From Salvator merianae (Eukaryota; Chordata; Lepidosauria; Squamata; Teiidae), in the NCBI GenBank assembly GCA_003586115.2, contig QVOM02000126.1:55424047-55488046 (forward strand): DNA of 64,000 nucleotides, in the 5' to 3' direction. The stretch's first letter is position 1, and each line of letters starts with the position of its first letter. Position numbers and translations under genes: made by a program. Below, piece after piece: positions 1 through 10,273 of the stretch. Under the pieces are notes generated by a model that saw only the letters and a list, made by a program, of their open reading frames with translations, was not told the origin of the DNA and did not search any database.

Positions 1-26
1 GAAAAGTGCCTTCGTGCACATCCCTA
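1..26. mobile_element. Right terminus of a family-H1 hAT element
   Basis: The bases CTTCGTGCACATCCCTA form the right terminal inverted repeat of family H1. They are followed at 27-34 by GCTGGGTG, which is the 8-bp TSD of the complete H1 copy at 15417-16410. This end was therefore copied from, or shares its origin with, that locus. Confidence 0.85.
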
Positions 27-277
27 GCTGGGTGTGATGGGGCACTACTCACATTGCCCTTATGAGCCAGTGGACAACAATGCACAGTAGTGCACAGTAG
101 AGCTTGCCATTCATTTGATGACACTGGGTGATTTTTCATGGATCTGATTAATCAGTGGTAGTAACAGGCTGAGATTAGCTCAGGAGCTTCAAAGGCATCC
201 TGCCCTATCCATCCCAAAGTGCAACTTTCCTGAGCATGGGAAAATGCTGTCTCCAAAAGGGACACACAAGGAAAAAC

Positions 278-698
278 TTTTATTATTATTATTATTGTTA
301 TTACATTTCAAATGTGTAAAATTACATTCTACGTTAAACATTCTTTTATCAATATTGTTGCTGACTTTCTCCTTCATTGACAGTTTCTTCTATGTTTCAT
401 ATTTCTCACCCCTCCTATTCCCTTTTCATTCTTATTCTCCACCAAATGTCTTCTTTCTTCATCATTCTTCAAATCCAGCAATCACAAGTCCATTGTCCAG
501 CTCTTGCAGAAAGTCAATAAAGGGTTTTCAGTTTCTGTAAAACCTATCAACTGTCTTATTTCTCAAAAGATTGTCAATTTGTCCATCTCGGCAACCTCCA
601 TCGTTTGGACTAACCAATCATCCACCATTGGTATTTTATCCCCTTTCTATTCCTGAGCATATACAATTCTGGCTGCAGTTACCATATTTTGCAATAAC
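278..698 (-). mobile_element. L1 3' end (copy A of the duplication)
   Basis: Read on the minus strand, this is the end of L1 ORF2, finishing KPFIDFLQEL...IAGFEE with a TGA at 464-462. A 3' UTR of about 180 bp and a tail of AAT/AATA repeats near 278-300 follow. It is cut at 698, where the longer copy at 16662-20440 continues into the rest of ORF2. It is part of the 698-bp duplication and not an independent insertion. Confidence 0.85.
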
Positions 699-929
699 TG
701 ACAGACTGGGGGGGGGAATGAGAAAGAGGCGAGCGCCATCCGAAGCAGAGAAATTAAGGCAAAGGTCTTCCCTTCGCCTTGATTTATCTGCTTCCGTTCG
801 CAGCGAAGATCTTCGCGGCGAAAACGAAGGGCTTCATTTTCGTGCGTATTTTTTCGCACGAAAACGAAGCCTAGGAGCTTCGCAGTCCTGCGAAGCGAAA
901 AGGGAAAAGTGCCTTCGTGCACATCCCTA
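699..929. mobile_element. Right half of a family-H1 hAT element
   Basis: This matches the right 231 bp of the element at 15417-16410, but with about eight substitutions or short indels. The neighbouring 698-bp block shows none. It ends in CTTCGTGCACATCCCTA at 929. If it is an original insertion, the 8 bp after it, GTCCAGAT (930-937), should be its TSD. The left half is missing and is replaced by the duplicated block. Confidence 0.85.
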
Positions 930-1159
930 GTCCAGATCTCTTCTACTTACTTCACATATATAGCTAGAGCAAAAAGAGCACATGATATAACAAATGTAGT
1001 CTGTAGACTGTATGGTTTTGACATATATTGCAAAAGGTTTTACATAAGTTGTTTAGAGATGCTTGCAGGAATATCCATGGATTTAACTAAACAACGTACT
1101 TTACAAAATATGCGTACTGTTCAAGTTTTTTAAAAAGCAAAGGACCATGTAATATCCAC

Positions 1160-1245
1160 ATAATTTACTTATTTCTTTATATACATTTCTATCCCACTCT
1201 ACACTTGAAGATCTCAGGGTGGGTAAGAATAAAATTGCTATAAAT
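1160..1245 (+). repeat. Degraded LINE-tail type repeat
   Basis: The sequence has the form ATTTCTATCCCACTCTAC...CTCAGGGTGGGTAAGAAT. The same layout (pyrimidine-rich 'tatcctgcctttc', then 'cagggtgggtcacaa', then A-rich DNA) recurs at 34690, 50163 and 59640, so it is an old interspersed repeat. The family is not identified. Confidence 0.4.
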
Positions 1246-1289
1246 ACACATTAAAGAGGTTAGTAAGCCAATTTACATTTGGACCAGAT

Positions 1290-1815
1290 CTTATACAAGA
1301 AAGAAGAGCTTGATCCCCTTTTTGCACTTATTTGGCTTATCCTGGTATAGGGTGGACTGCCTTGTACCGGGATAAAAAGTCCATCCTAAAGTGGGATGGA
1401 TTGCTCACAAAATAGAACCAAGCTGACCTGTTCCACACCAGCTTCTGCACCAGCTCTGAAGCTCATGACAGCTTTGGAGCTGGTGTGGGGAGCCTCCAAA
1501 TGCTCCAAAGGCCAGGGGCGAAAATTCTTGGACTTCTGAGCTCCCAGATGGCCCAGATGGCACACCTTGACGTGCCTCCAAAAATGGCTCACCCGTGGTA
1601 TACCAGATCACAAAGGCATGCTGTATGCCAGTGGGCCTTGATATCAAGGCCTACCCATAAACTGGACGAGGGTGGCACCCTAGCCAGTCTGCATTTCATC
1701 CTGTGCAGATGGAGTGTACAAGAAGTGGGTGGGTCCTCTCTTATCCCATCCCAGCATGTGGAAGGGAAATCTGTAGACCCCCTCTTGTCTGGGCCCATAC
1801 ATATGTGGCATAACT
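1290..1815. repeat. Diffuse fold-back-like repeat region
   Basis: The stretch is GC-richer than its surroundings and contains inverted words (GGATAAAAAGTCCATCC, GGGATGGATTG) and phrases such as 'ggtataccagatcacaaaggc' that recur at 11150 and 41480. Clear ends and a TSD were not found. ORFs of up to 115 codons here look like chance reading frames in repeat DNA. Confidence 0.3.
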
Positions 1816-1947
1816 TGCTTTCATCCTACTGAACTATGGTTGTGATCACATGCAGTAATAAAAGCATCTCTAAGGCAGCTTAAAGATGGTTAAACAATGG
1901 AATCATTCACACACCAGTGTGTCCCTACTACTTCTCATGAACACTGG

Positions 1948-2125
1948 CCCTTTCTACATTTGGCCTTATTGTAGATTATATCCCAGAATAGGGACCTGTT
2001 ATGCACATACTAGTGCAAACTATGAAAGGTCTTGCCCAGGGTCTACCATAGTCTGCACTAACATGCAGATGGCAGGTCCCTGTTCTGAGATATAATCTGG
2101 ACTAAGTCCAAGTGCAGAAAGGGCC
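1948..2125. mobile_element. Palindromic element, family F1
   Basis: This short fold-back element begins GGCCCTTTCTACATTTGG and ends in the inverted form CCAAGTGCAGAAAGGGCC. Its arms pair over most of its length (GAATAGGGACCTG against CAGGTCCCTGTTCTG). It is flanked by the 3-bp repeat ACT (1945-1947 and 2126-2128). It has no coding capacity, so it must have been moved in trans. Superfamily is uncertain; a 3-bp TSD is typical of PIF/Harbinger. Confidence 0.8.
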
Positions 2126-2128
2126 ACT

Positions 2129-3185
2129 GTAACCTAGAAAAAGTGGATTAGAGATGGGATGAGAACTCAAAGACCACACACTATCATCTCTAATGTGCTT
2201 CTGAGCTTTCTTTATTATGTATGTGAATGCAGCCAAAGTTTTGATCCACTGTGGATCAAAATGCAGTTCAGCAAGATGAACATAAGGGTTGCAATTGAAA
2301 CTACATCTTTCCCCCAACTAACCTTGGTTGGCAAACCTTTAGTCATAAGATGGTTTTATCAATTAATATAGCTATCATTCTTACAGGAGATTTTTCTGTA
2401 ATGGATTTTTAGACATTTGCTCAATTTCCAGATTGTAATAGGGGGAGCAATAAATATTTGGAATTAATTTTTCTAACCTTATGGTGAACTCCTGCAGCAT
2501 TTCTAGCTATTATGAAAATTTCATTTAAGATTTTATTTTGTGAAGAATCTGTTGTAAAAAACTAGCATAAAAGAGAATTATAGTACTCCTACTACCAAAG
2601 ATGAGATTTCAAAACTTCATGTAAACTCATTTTCTTGTTCAGCAATTTTTTATGTTCCATGCAATTGTATCATCAGAATCTCATTATGAAAAGCATGTTT
2701 ACTTGCTTTGTCTTCTTATTTCAATAGATGATCTGCATAATCACCCATCATAATTCAAGTAACTATGATAGTCACTGAGTAGCTGGTTCTTTACCAGGTC
2801 ACTACTGAACATGATTTGGTGGCACTGGAAAGCCATCTATAAATCAAGGAGTCTTATCAAAACCAAGTGCTACAGAGAGTGATCACTGAATGATTTTTTA
2901 AAAAAATAATAATAAAATAAAATAAAAGGCTCAGTTCATTCCTAGGTTTAAGACTACTGAGCACATGGTAATCCCACTGTGTACACAATCTTGAAAATTG
3001 TGAGTGTCATGTATTCACAGTTCAGTTTTCATGACTCATGTACTCACAAACAGAGAGAAAGTAGCTGATCTTTTGTCTTCTTCCCTGTTGTTCTTTTTAG
3101 TGTTTCACCTTCTCTTTCACTCCTGCAGGCAGGTACTTTGCCTTCTCTCCCCCCCCTTCTTACCTCTTTAACCTTCATCCAAAGA
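2129..3185. other. No recognised feature
   Basis: AT-rich DNA with no convincing ORF, RNA gene or transposon terminus. A short A-rich (AATAA)n patch lies near 2897-2930 and a C-run near 3150. Confidence 0.5.
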
Positions 3186-3518
3186 GTAAGTGGTTTATGA
3201 AATTTAGTAGTAGAAGACATGGTGACAGCAACCAGCTAGGATAGGTTTAAGAAAGGTTTAGGCTTATTCATGGAGGACAGGTTTAGCAATGGCTACCAGA
3301 ATGGTTGCCTAGATACTGCCTCAAGGTAGAGAGACAAACAGGATCCAAGAGTGCATCCAAGAGCAGGTGAAGGTTTTGCCTTTGTCTTCTGCTTGAGTGC
3401 ACCCAAAATCAATTAGTGAACCACTGTATGAGACAGGATGCTGGACTAGATGGGCCATGGCCTGATCCAGCAGGGCTCCTCTTATGTTCTTATCTTCTTA
3501 AAAAAAAAAAAAAAAAAA
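3186..3518 (+). mobile_element. CR1-group LINE 3' end
   Basis: This carries the 3' portion typical of a reptilian CR1-group LINE: 'cttcatggaggacaggttt...aatggct', then 'gactagatgggccatggcctgatccagcagggctc', then TTATGTTCTTA and a poly-A run at about 3501-3518. The same sequence in inverse orientation is at 27337-27775. It is 5' truncated and retains no usable coding sequence. Confidence 0.75.
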
Positions 3519-3629
3519 GGCCCTTTGGGGCAGCTTAGTGGTGATTCCCCACAGCCACCCCCTTCCCCATCCCTGCACCCTGCCACTACACCCACCACGA
3601 TCCTGCCCTTCACTACTGCCCACCAGCAT

Positions 3630-4100
3630 CACCACCCATCCACCTTACCTTACCTTACCTTACTTTAGAACTGAGGCAAACCCCATCCAAACCTGTGTGC
3701 ACTGCTGAACTGTGACCACACCACCGCTGACTTTCTTCCCTGGTGTGCATGCATAAAATCAAATGGACCATGCCTTGTCACTCCCTCCCTTACATGCTGA
3801 AAGAAGCAGCTGAATATCTGACTCTGTGGCTCTACACTTGTGCCTGTTGCCCTCACTTCAGCACTGGTTCTTTTAGTGTGTGAGGGAGATACTGATAAGC
3901 CATGGTCCATTTGATTTTATACACGCTTGTGCAAAAAACAAATCAGTGACAACACAGTTGCAGCAGTGAACAAGGGCCTGGACAGAGTTTGCGTCAGTCC
4001 TAAGGTAAGGTAAGGTAAGGTGGAAGGTAGTAGGAAGTGGCGCCAAGGATATAGGGGGATCACTTGCATTCCTTGCATACTACTTCATGCACATCTCTAA
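3630..4100. mobile_element. Inverted-repeat element with (CTTAC)n arms
   Basis: A block of CTTAC pentamers (about 3642-3663) is matched in inverse orientation by TAAGG pentamers at about 4002-4020. Inside, GCATAAAATCAAATGGACCATG (from 3750) is matched inversely near 3899-3925. The right side ends CATGCACATCTCTA at 4100, like a hAT terminus. A matching left terminus was not found, so the left boundary is uncertain. Confidence 0.5.
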
Positions 4101-4743
4101 AAATCAACATTCTTCCAGCTTCTTCCTTCCTCTACATTTATATAAAGAAGCCTTTAGGAACACCAGGAAGCTGTTAAGAACACTATCATGCCCCCAAGTA
4201 CCACATTAGCAAACCAAATATCCAAAATTACAGCTTTAAGAATAGCTATCTATTTTTTGTAGGTCTAAAATGCACAAAGAGAAAGAAAGAGCCCTAGAGA
4301 TCTTTAACTAATGAGAATACTGTCAGTTTGGCACATTAAGTGACACACAACACAACATATTCTTCTAGTGGATCAAGAGCGCAATCGAACCACACAAAAC
4401 ATGTGCCTTGACAGGCATAGGAACAATGCTCTGGTGCTTTTGAAAAAAAAAGCACCAGAGGGGGCACTGACATATGATAGTGTGCCCAAACTACCTCTAA
4501 TGCATGATAACATTCAGAAGAAGCACTTCCAAAGTGCATTAGAGGTGGAATGAAGGTGGACTGGGAATACTAATACCACATGCTACCCCTTCCAAGCTGT
4601 TTTTGTTTTGTTTGTTACTGCATGTGAAGGCAACCTGAGTTTCCTGTTCTTCCCAGCCAGCTCTCTCATGTGGCATCAGATAGGTGATGAGCAAAAACAT
4701 TGCAAGAAAACAGGCACAGAGAAAGGAGCTACACATGGACAGT

Positions 4744-5190
4744 GACTACATGAGTCAGTTTGACCTTGTGGTTAGTGTGTCAGACTCTTATCTGGAACTC
4801 TTCTGGTTCAAGTCTGCACTCTGCATGAAACCAGTTGGGTAACCTTGGGCTTGCCACAACTCTGTTCTGAGCTCTCACAGTCCCACCTGCCTCACAAGGC
4901 CCCCTTCTGCACTTGGCCTTATTGTGGATTATATCTCAGAATAGGGACCTGCTATCTACATGCTACTGCAAACTATGAAAGGTCCTGCCCGGGGTCTACC
5001 ATAGTCTGCACTAGCATGTAGATGGCAGGTCCCTATTCTGAGATATAATCCACAATAAGGCCAAGTGCAGAAAGGGCCAAGGTGTCTGTTGTGAGGAGAA
5101 GAACAGAAGGTTTGTCAGCCACTTTGAGTCTCCTCAGGGTGAGAAAAGTGGGGTACAAAACCCAACTCTTCTTCTTCTTCTACATTCTAG
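4744..5190 (+). mobile_element. tRNA-derived SINE, split by an F1 palindrome
   Basis: The head contains a B-box-like GGTTCAAGTCT at about 4805-4815 and an A-box-like TGTGGTTAGTG near 4768. The body reads 'gttgggtaaccttgggcttgccac...cccacctgcctcacaa'. After the F1 insertion it resumes 'aaggtgtctgttgtgag...gagaaaagtggggtacaaaa' and ends in a CTTCTTCTTC tail near 5170-5183. This is the general form of squamate tRNA SINEs with a CTT-rich tail. The break gives a clean picture of the empty site. Confidence 0.7.
4898..5078. mobile_element. Palindromic element, family F1, inside a SINE
   Basis: It starts GGCCCCCTTCTGCACTTGG and ends CCAAGTGCAGAAAGGGCC with well-matched arms (ATTATATCTCAGAATAGGGA against TCCCTATTCTGAGATATAAT). 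SINE sequence 'cctcacaa' precedes it and 'aaggtgtctg' follows. That fits duplication of CAA plus loss of one terminal C from the element. Confidence 0.85.
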
Positions 5191-5774
5191 TCACCTGCTT
5201 GATCCAATACCTAATCATTATAAGTAATCCTAGCAAGCATTCTCCTATCTGAACCCTGTTCAGACTCTTTTTTCCAGCTATTTCCCTTCTCTCATTCTTT
5301 ATGGAACCCAAGCATAAATCCACAGGGTACAATGCAGCAGAAAATACGCCTGAATTCTCTAGTTCTGTATCTGTCAGAAAACAGTCATAATTTAAATTGG
5401 AAAAGAACTGTCACAATCAATGAGCAGTTCATTATTATTTTTTTAACAGAAAGTACTTTCATTCTTCATCACATTAATTAGGGGATCTAAAACTGATAAC
5501 TGTGCTGCTAAGAATCTATACAGTTTGGCAACACCTGCTTTGTTCTCTTTAGCCACACTCAGTAACTGAAAATGAGACATTTGCTGTTTCCATAAAAGGA
5601 AAAAGGAAAGACAGAGCTGTTGTCTGCTAACCTTCTCACCTTTATTAGCACTGACTTCATAAGAAAATGACATGTGGTTGTATTCAGAGACAGATGAGTG
5701 ACAGGCCTTAACAGGAAGCACAGACTATGCATGTTTTTCCCCCTTAACCACTTCTGAACCACTAATATGGCCTA

Positions 5775-5856
5775 ATGTGGTGTGTGTGTATGCATGTATA
5801 GGCTCTGTGCATGTACATGCATGCATGGATGCGCGTGCGCGCACACACACACAGAC

Positions 5857-5898
<42 letters not shown>
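5775..5898. repeat. Compound microsatellite ending in (GATA)n
   Basis: A (GT)n-like patch, a CATG/GCGC-rich stretch and a short (CA)n are followed by about ten GATA units at 5857-5898. Nothing else is visible around it. Confidence 0.9.
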
Positions 5899-6472
5899 GT
5901 TCTAAAAAGTTATACCAGCCTTAATCGTTGTTATAATGGTACACACTACTGTGTTAGTTCCTTTGTGTATGCAATTTCTTCAAACTCTCACGTATTGCAA
6001 AATCAAAAATATGGAACCTTTATACCTATGTGAAAATGAGAGTTAGGGGAATCAGTTGCCAAAATTCCACTGGAAACAATGGGGCGGGAATGCAGCTTGT
6101 TTCCAATGGCTCAAGAATCAATAGCAAATGAATGGATATCCCCTCAAAGTGCCCTTGAAAGTTCATTTGACCACACTGGTCACACTGCCTACACCATCAT
6201 CACACTATTAGCTTCCAGCCGACATTTTACATTTCCAATTGGGAAGCCACAATCAATACTAATGCCTATCGCATCACTACATTGCTGGTTTTAAAGTCGT
6301 GTTTCCATACTGCCAAAGGGAAAAGTGTGTCATGATAACAATGCACACCCAATCACCACACTGTTAGCATCAAAGTGGCATTTCCACATTGCCAAAGGAC
6401 ATGAATGCAGATTTTTTTCTTAACTTCATTGTTCTTGGCCCCCAGGATGATTTTTCAAATGCAGATAGGAAT

Positions 6473-6535
6473 GGGGATGGGGATGGGGATGGGGATGGGG
6501 ATGGGGATGGGGATGGGGATGGGGATGGGGATGGG
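6473..6535 (+). repeat. (GGGGAT)n array ending at an assembly gap
   Basis: About ten hexamers of GGGGAT run directly into the gap. Repeated G4 runs separated by AT can form G-quadruplexes. This is not the vertebrate telomere hexamer TTAGGG. Confidence 0.95.
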
Positions 6536-6735
6536 NNNNNNNNNNNNNNNNNNNNNNNNNNNNNNNNNNNNNNNNNNNNNNNNNNNNNNNNNNNNNNNNN
6601 NNNNNNNNNNNNNNNNNNNNNNNNNNNNNNNNNNNNNNNNNNNNNNNNNNNNNNNNNNNNNNNNNNNNNNNNNNNNNNNNNNNNNNNNNNNNNNNNNNNN
6701 NNNNNNNNNNNNNNNNNNNNNNNNNNNNNNNNNNN
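6536..6735. other. Assembly gap (200 N)
   Basis: Exactly 200 undetermined bases. The true length is unknown, because the G-rich array enters from the left and no array is visible on the right side. Confidence 1.
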
Positions 6736-7328
6736 CAGATGCAGTGAAATGAAGTGAAGTAAGTGAGGAAGGATAGGACTAGAAGGAAGAAAAGTGGGAT
6801 AACTCTGGGCCCAACTACACCAGAGTTATTTGATCTGCATTTTTTCTTTGAGAGGCTCACTTCAAATGTTCACATAATAAGAACGTAGTGCATGCTTAGT
6901 ATAGATTTTAATGGCTACATCCCATCATCAGTCTGCTCAGAAAAGCCCCCCTTCAAGCTGCTTGCCATTTCCAATCCTTCCCTCTGTCACCTGATGATTG
7001 ATCATTTTCCCCATCACTCTTTCAAAAAAAAAAGTATTTTTTTAAAAAAAAAAAACTTATTCATTGTGCTTCTGCATGTCTTCTGGGTATTGCAGTTAAA
7101 GTTCCTCCATTCTTTTCTTCTCTTCTAATTTCTTTATCAAGGTCAGATAGGCCAGATAGACCACTAGGCCAGATAGACTCTGACTCACACAGAACACACA
7201 CACACAAATGTCGTTCTGCACCCCCACCATATGCAGCATTCATAATTTGCTGGCTCTTTCCTCACACTCAGTCAAAACAAGTCCTGTTCATGCATGCATA
7301 CAAAGAGAGACTGAATGAGCCTCTCTGA

Positions 7329-7549
7329 GGGTCCAGTCACACCTAAGTTTTAATCCAGCTTCAATCCACTTGGATTGAAAGAACCCATCAGCAAAGCAAC
7401 TAATAATTTTCTTTCCACGTTATCTAACACAGAGGTGGATTTTTCTGAGTTAGATAATGCTGAAAAAAAAATCTTATTACTTCATGGATGTGTTCTCTCA
7501 GTCTGAAAGTGGACTGAAGCTGGATTAAAACTTAGGTATGACTGGACCC
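7329..7549. mobile_element. Palindromic element, family F4
   Basis: The arms GGGTCCAGTCACACCTAAG and CTTAGGTATGACTGGACCC are inverted repeats that continue through TTTTAATCCAGCTTCAATCC. The flanks carry a 3-bp TSD, TGA (7326-7328 and 7550-7552). The centre is AT-rich and non-coding. Confidence 0.8.
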
Positions 7550-7552
7550 TGA

Positions 7553-10050
7553 TTTTAATAAAGAAGGGCTCTGATCACCATTCGTAGTTGCTGCTCCTAA
7601 AGCCTAATAGAAATAAAACCCTTGCAGCATTATAAGGAGAAAAGGAAACTGATGGGGAAAGTGGGGAAAGCCAGACGAGCATTTTAAAATCCAAGCCCAG
7701 AGTTGCAGTTTCTATTTCATTTTCTAAGAGGTTCCACAGGTCCTCTTCCATGGATGGGACTCTAGGGGCTCCTTGCTGGGAGGAGGGTCCTGGGGAAGTC
7801 TCTCTCACTATCTGTCAATCAACAGAAGTACTGTGCCCAAGTTCATCCAGCACAGAAGATGGTGCACCAGAATGCTTCACAGCCCCTCCGCAGACTTTCT
7901 TCCAGAGGGCTAAGCAGGAATTTAGTGTGCTGGGCCTCTATATTCACAAGGGCTATATTCTTCCAAATCCCCATGAATTATAAAATCATGAACACAGAGG
8001 TATAGTGTTTATAGGATACAGAAGTTTAGAAGAATTGCTTAGTAAACACTACCCATATTTGCCCCCTGGACCCCAAGAGGCACCCATTTTCAGTCATTTG
8101 GGTGCAGCCTAAATTTGATTAGCATTGTGTAAGTTACATAGTTCAGGTTGCCTTACTCTTTTCTTTTGTCTGCAGCAACTGGAAGCAGCAAACAAGGCAG
8201 ATGTTTTCACTATGGCCTCTGGTTCTGCACTGTCTTTGCATTCATGGTGATTTCACTAGGGATGTGATACATCCAAACTCCACAAACACCTTTACACACC
8301 AACTTCAGATGTTTCCAATATTCATATAGATTTTATTTGCGAATAGATAGCCAAATTAAGCTACTGAAGATTATTTAAACTTCTCTCAATAGGTGCTAAT
8401 AATGAAAAGAAAATCATGTTGAATTGGTTGCTTGAAAACAACACATAACTAAACAGACATGCAAGACAGTTCTGTATCATCACAGTTCTTACAAGCACAT
8501 TCCTTTGTGTATTAGTTAGCATAACTCTGATATCCCTTAAGTTTTCCTATATGCAATATGCATATATTACATCAGCCCTGCTTTCTGCTTGCATAGAGCA
8601 AATTGTAATGATTCAAGTCCAAGGGGACAGCATAAGTTATTATTTTTATATCTTAGCTCTCAAGGAAGTTAGCTGCCTGAGAGAATAGAAGATTGAACAA
8701 GTACTGTGGAATGTAATATTGGGCTTCATCTAACCTCCTGGCTTAGCCTTCCTCGAGGATACCAACATTTAGTCCCTAATGCAGTATCTAATAGGCTCCA
8801 CTGGGAAACAGCTACACAAAACCTCCAAATCCTAGACTTAAGAAACATACTGCTTATGACAGACAAGACCTATTTCTGCCAGTAGCTAAGTTCTAAATAA
8901 TGGAATTAAATACAAGACTAATTTCTGTATACAAATGCCAGTTCCTGCATATAGGCTGGGTAGAAAACAGTATTGGCAGATGCGTAGAATGTAAAGGATT
9001 TTTAAGAATTTCCCTCATCCTATACTATGCAGTTAATTCAGCTGATCTATTTTTTTTAACCTTTTCTTACTTCAAGAAAAAGTTTGAATATATTAGGACC
9101 AGAGATTGTCCACAACTCTTTGAAAACATCTCCCCATCTATCAAATTACTGCATCTTAGTTGCATTTTTCCCACTTTATGATGTGGAATTCCCAAATCCT
9201 GCTTTCTAAATGCCCAAATTGCTTTCTCATTCTTGTTTTAAAGACAAGCGGGACATGGCCAAGTGTTGTGTTCTTTGCATTTTAATTTTTTTGAAATATA
9301 TTTTCAAGTTTTAAAAGTTGTTTTTATATAAGATGAAAATTCATAGGATTAAGTGTAAAGATTCATTTTATTTTAATAATATTTTTCCTATGTGTATGTT
9401 GTTTGATTTTGGAACAAATGACATGTTGTGCCATAAACAGGGGAGGCTGATGTGGGAAAGAGATTTTTTTTTTTTTTTTTTTTTTAAGGAAAAGATCAAA
9501 GGTAGGTTGAAAATATATTTTCAAGTATAGATTGGTTTAACAATGGGTAAAGTAATTTCATACCACAAACAAGTGACAGTGTAAGTGTGATTTTTGTATG
9601 CTGTTTCAAAAAACTGATATTTATTCCAATTTTAGGACACCCAAGAGGGAAAAATCCCTGCAAAAATCAGACCGATCGCATATATGGCTTCAGGATGTAA
9701 CAGCAAGTGCAATTCAAATAACCACTGTCTACAAATTGCATATTTTTTCATCCTAATTGCTGAGGTTTAAAATTGTAAATGAACATACCTGAGGATTCCA
9801 CTATGTATCATGTTTTACAGTTTGTGGTACAAAATATGCTTACTAAAAATCAAGCCCCATTGGCAACTGTATCAATAGTAGCAATATAAATATGAATAGG
9901 ATATTATTGTTAAAAGAATAACTGAAATATTTCATATCCTGTATGCATAAAATATAAAGTGCAAATGAAACAAGCAGGACTGGAGGATATAAAAGTTTAC
10001 CACATCACAATGTGACCATGAAAGCTGACCATACACTTCTCTTCCCTGCA
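7553..10050. other. No recognised feature
   Basis: Mostly AT-rich single-copy-looking DNA. A TAGGGATGTGATACATCC sequence at 8266 resembles a hAT end but has no partner. A strong pyrimidine tract plus AG at 8160-8175 is discussed under the findings. A T-run lies at 9466-9485. Confidence 0.4.
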
Positions 10051-10055
10051 CATTT

Positions 10056-10238
10056 GGGCTATGTTCAGATGCAACAAAAAAGCAGCTCAGAAGCACTTTA
10101 AAGATGCGGCCTTCATGTTCTCCTCCCATTTCTAATCTACCTCTTTTAGACTGGAATGCTCATGGGGGTGGGGGCAGACTGGCCTGTGAACAATCTCACA
10201 TGCAATCATCCCTAAGCCACCTTAGAGGGGCTTTTTTA
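10056..10238. mobile_element. Palindromic element, family F3
   Basis: It begins GGGCTATGTTCAGATGCAAC and shares with copies at 36900, 41909 and 58381 the order 'cttgtgttctcc..catttctaatc', 'agactggaatgctca', 'ggggcagactggcctgtgaacaatc', and an inverted end 'ccttagaggggc'. The right boundary is approximate. Confidence 0.55.
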
Positions 10239-10273
10239 TTATTATTATTACATTTAAATGCAGTCTAAGTGAC

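Larger units (their letters stand above)
1..698. repeat. Copy A of a 698-bp direct duplication
   Basis: This segment matches 16385-17082 at a constant offset of 16,384 with no difference that I could find, including the (ATT)n tract. It holds the last 26 bases of a hAT element, about 250 bp of flanking DNA, and the 3' end of an L1 on the minus strand. The left limit lies outside the window. At 698/699 the match stops, and the sequence continues inside another hAT copy. Both joined sequences share the dinucleotide AC at the junction. Confidence 0.95.

Noticed and set aside
6473..6535. Interstitial telomere repeat
   Set aside because: The unit is GGGGAT, not TTAGGG, and no telomeric variant is mixed in.
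6426..6860. Reading frames with Gly-Asp, Met-Gly or His-Pro repeats
   Set aside because: They are translations of the (GGGGAT)n array and the N gap.
8266..8300. Left end of another hAT (TAGGGATGTGATACATCC)
   Set aside because: No inverted right end or TSD was found within 1 kb.
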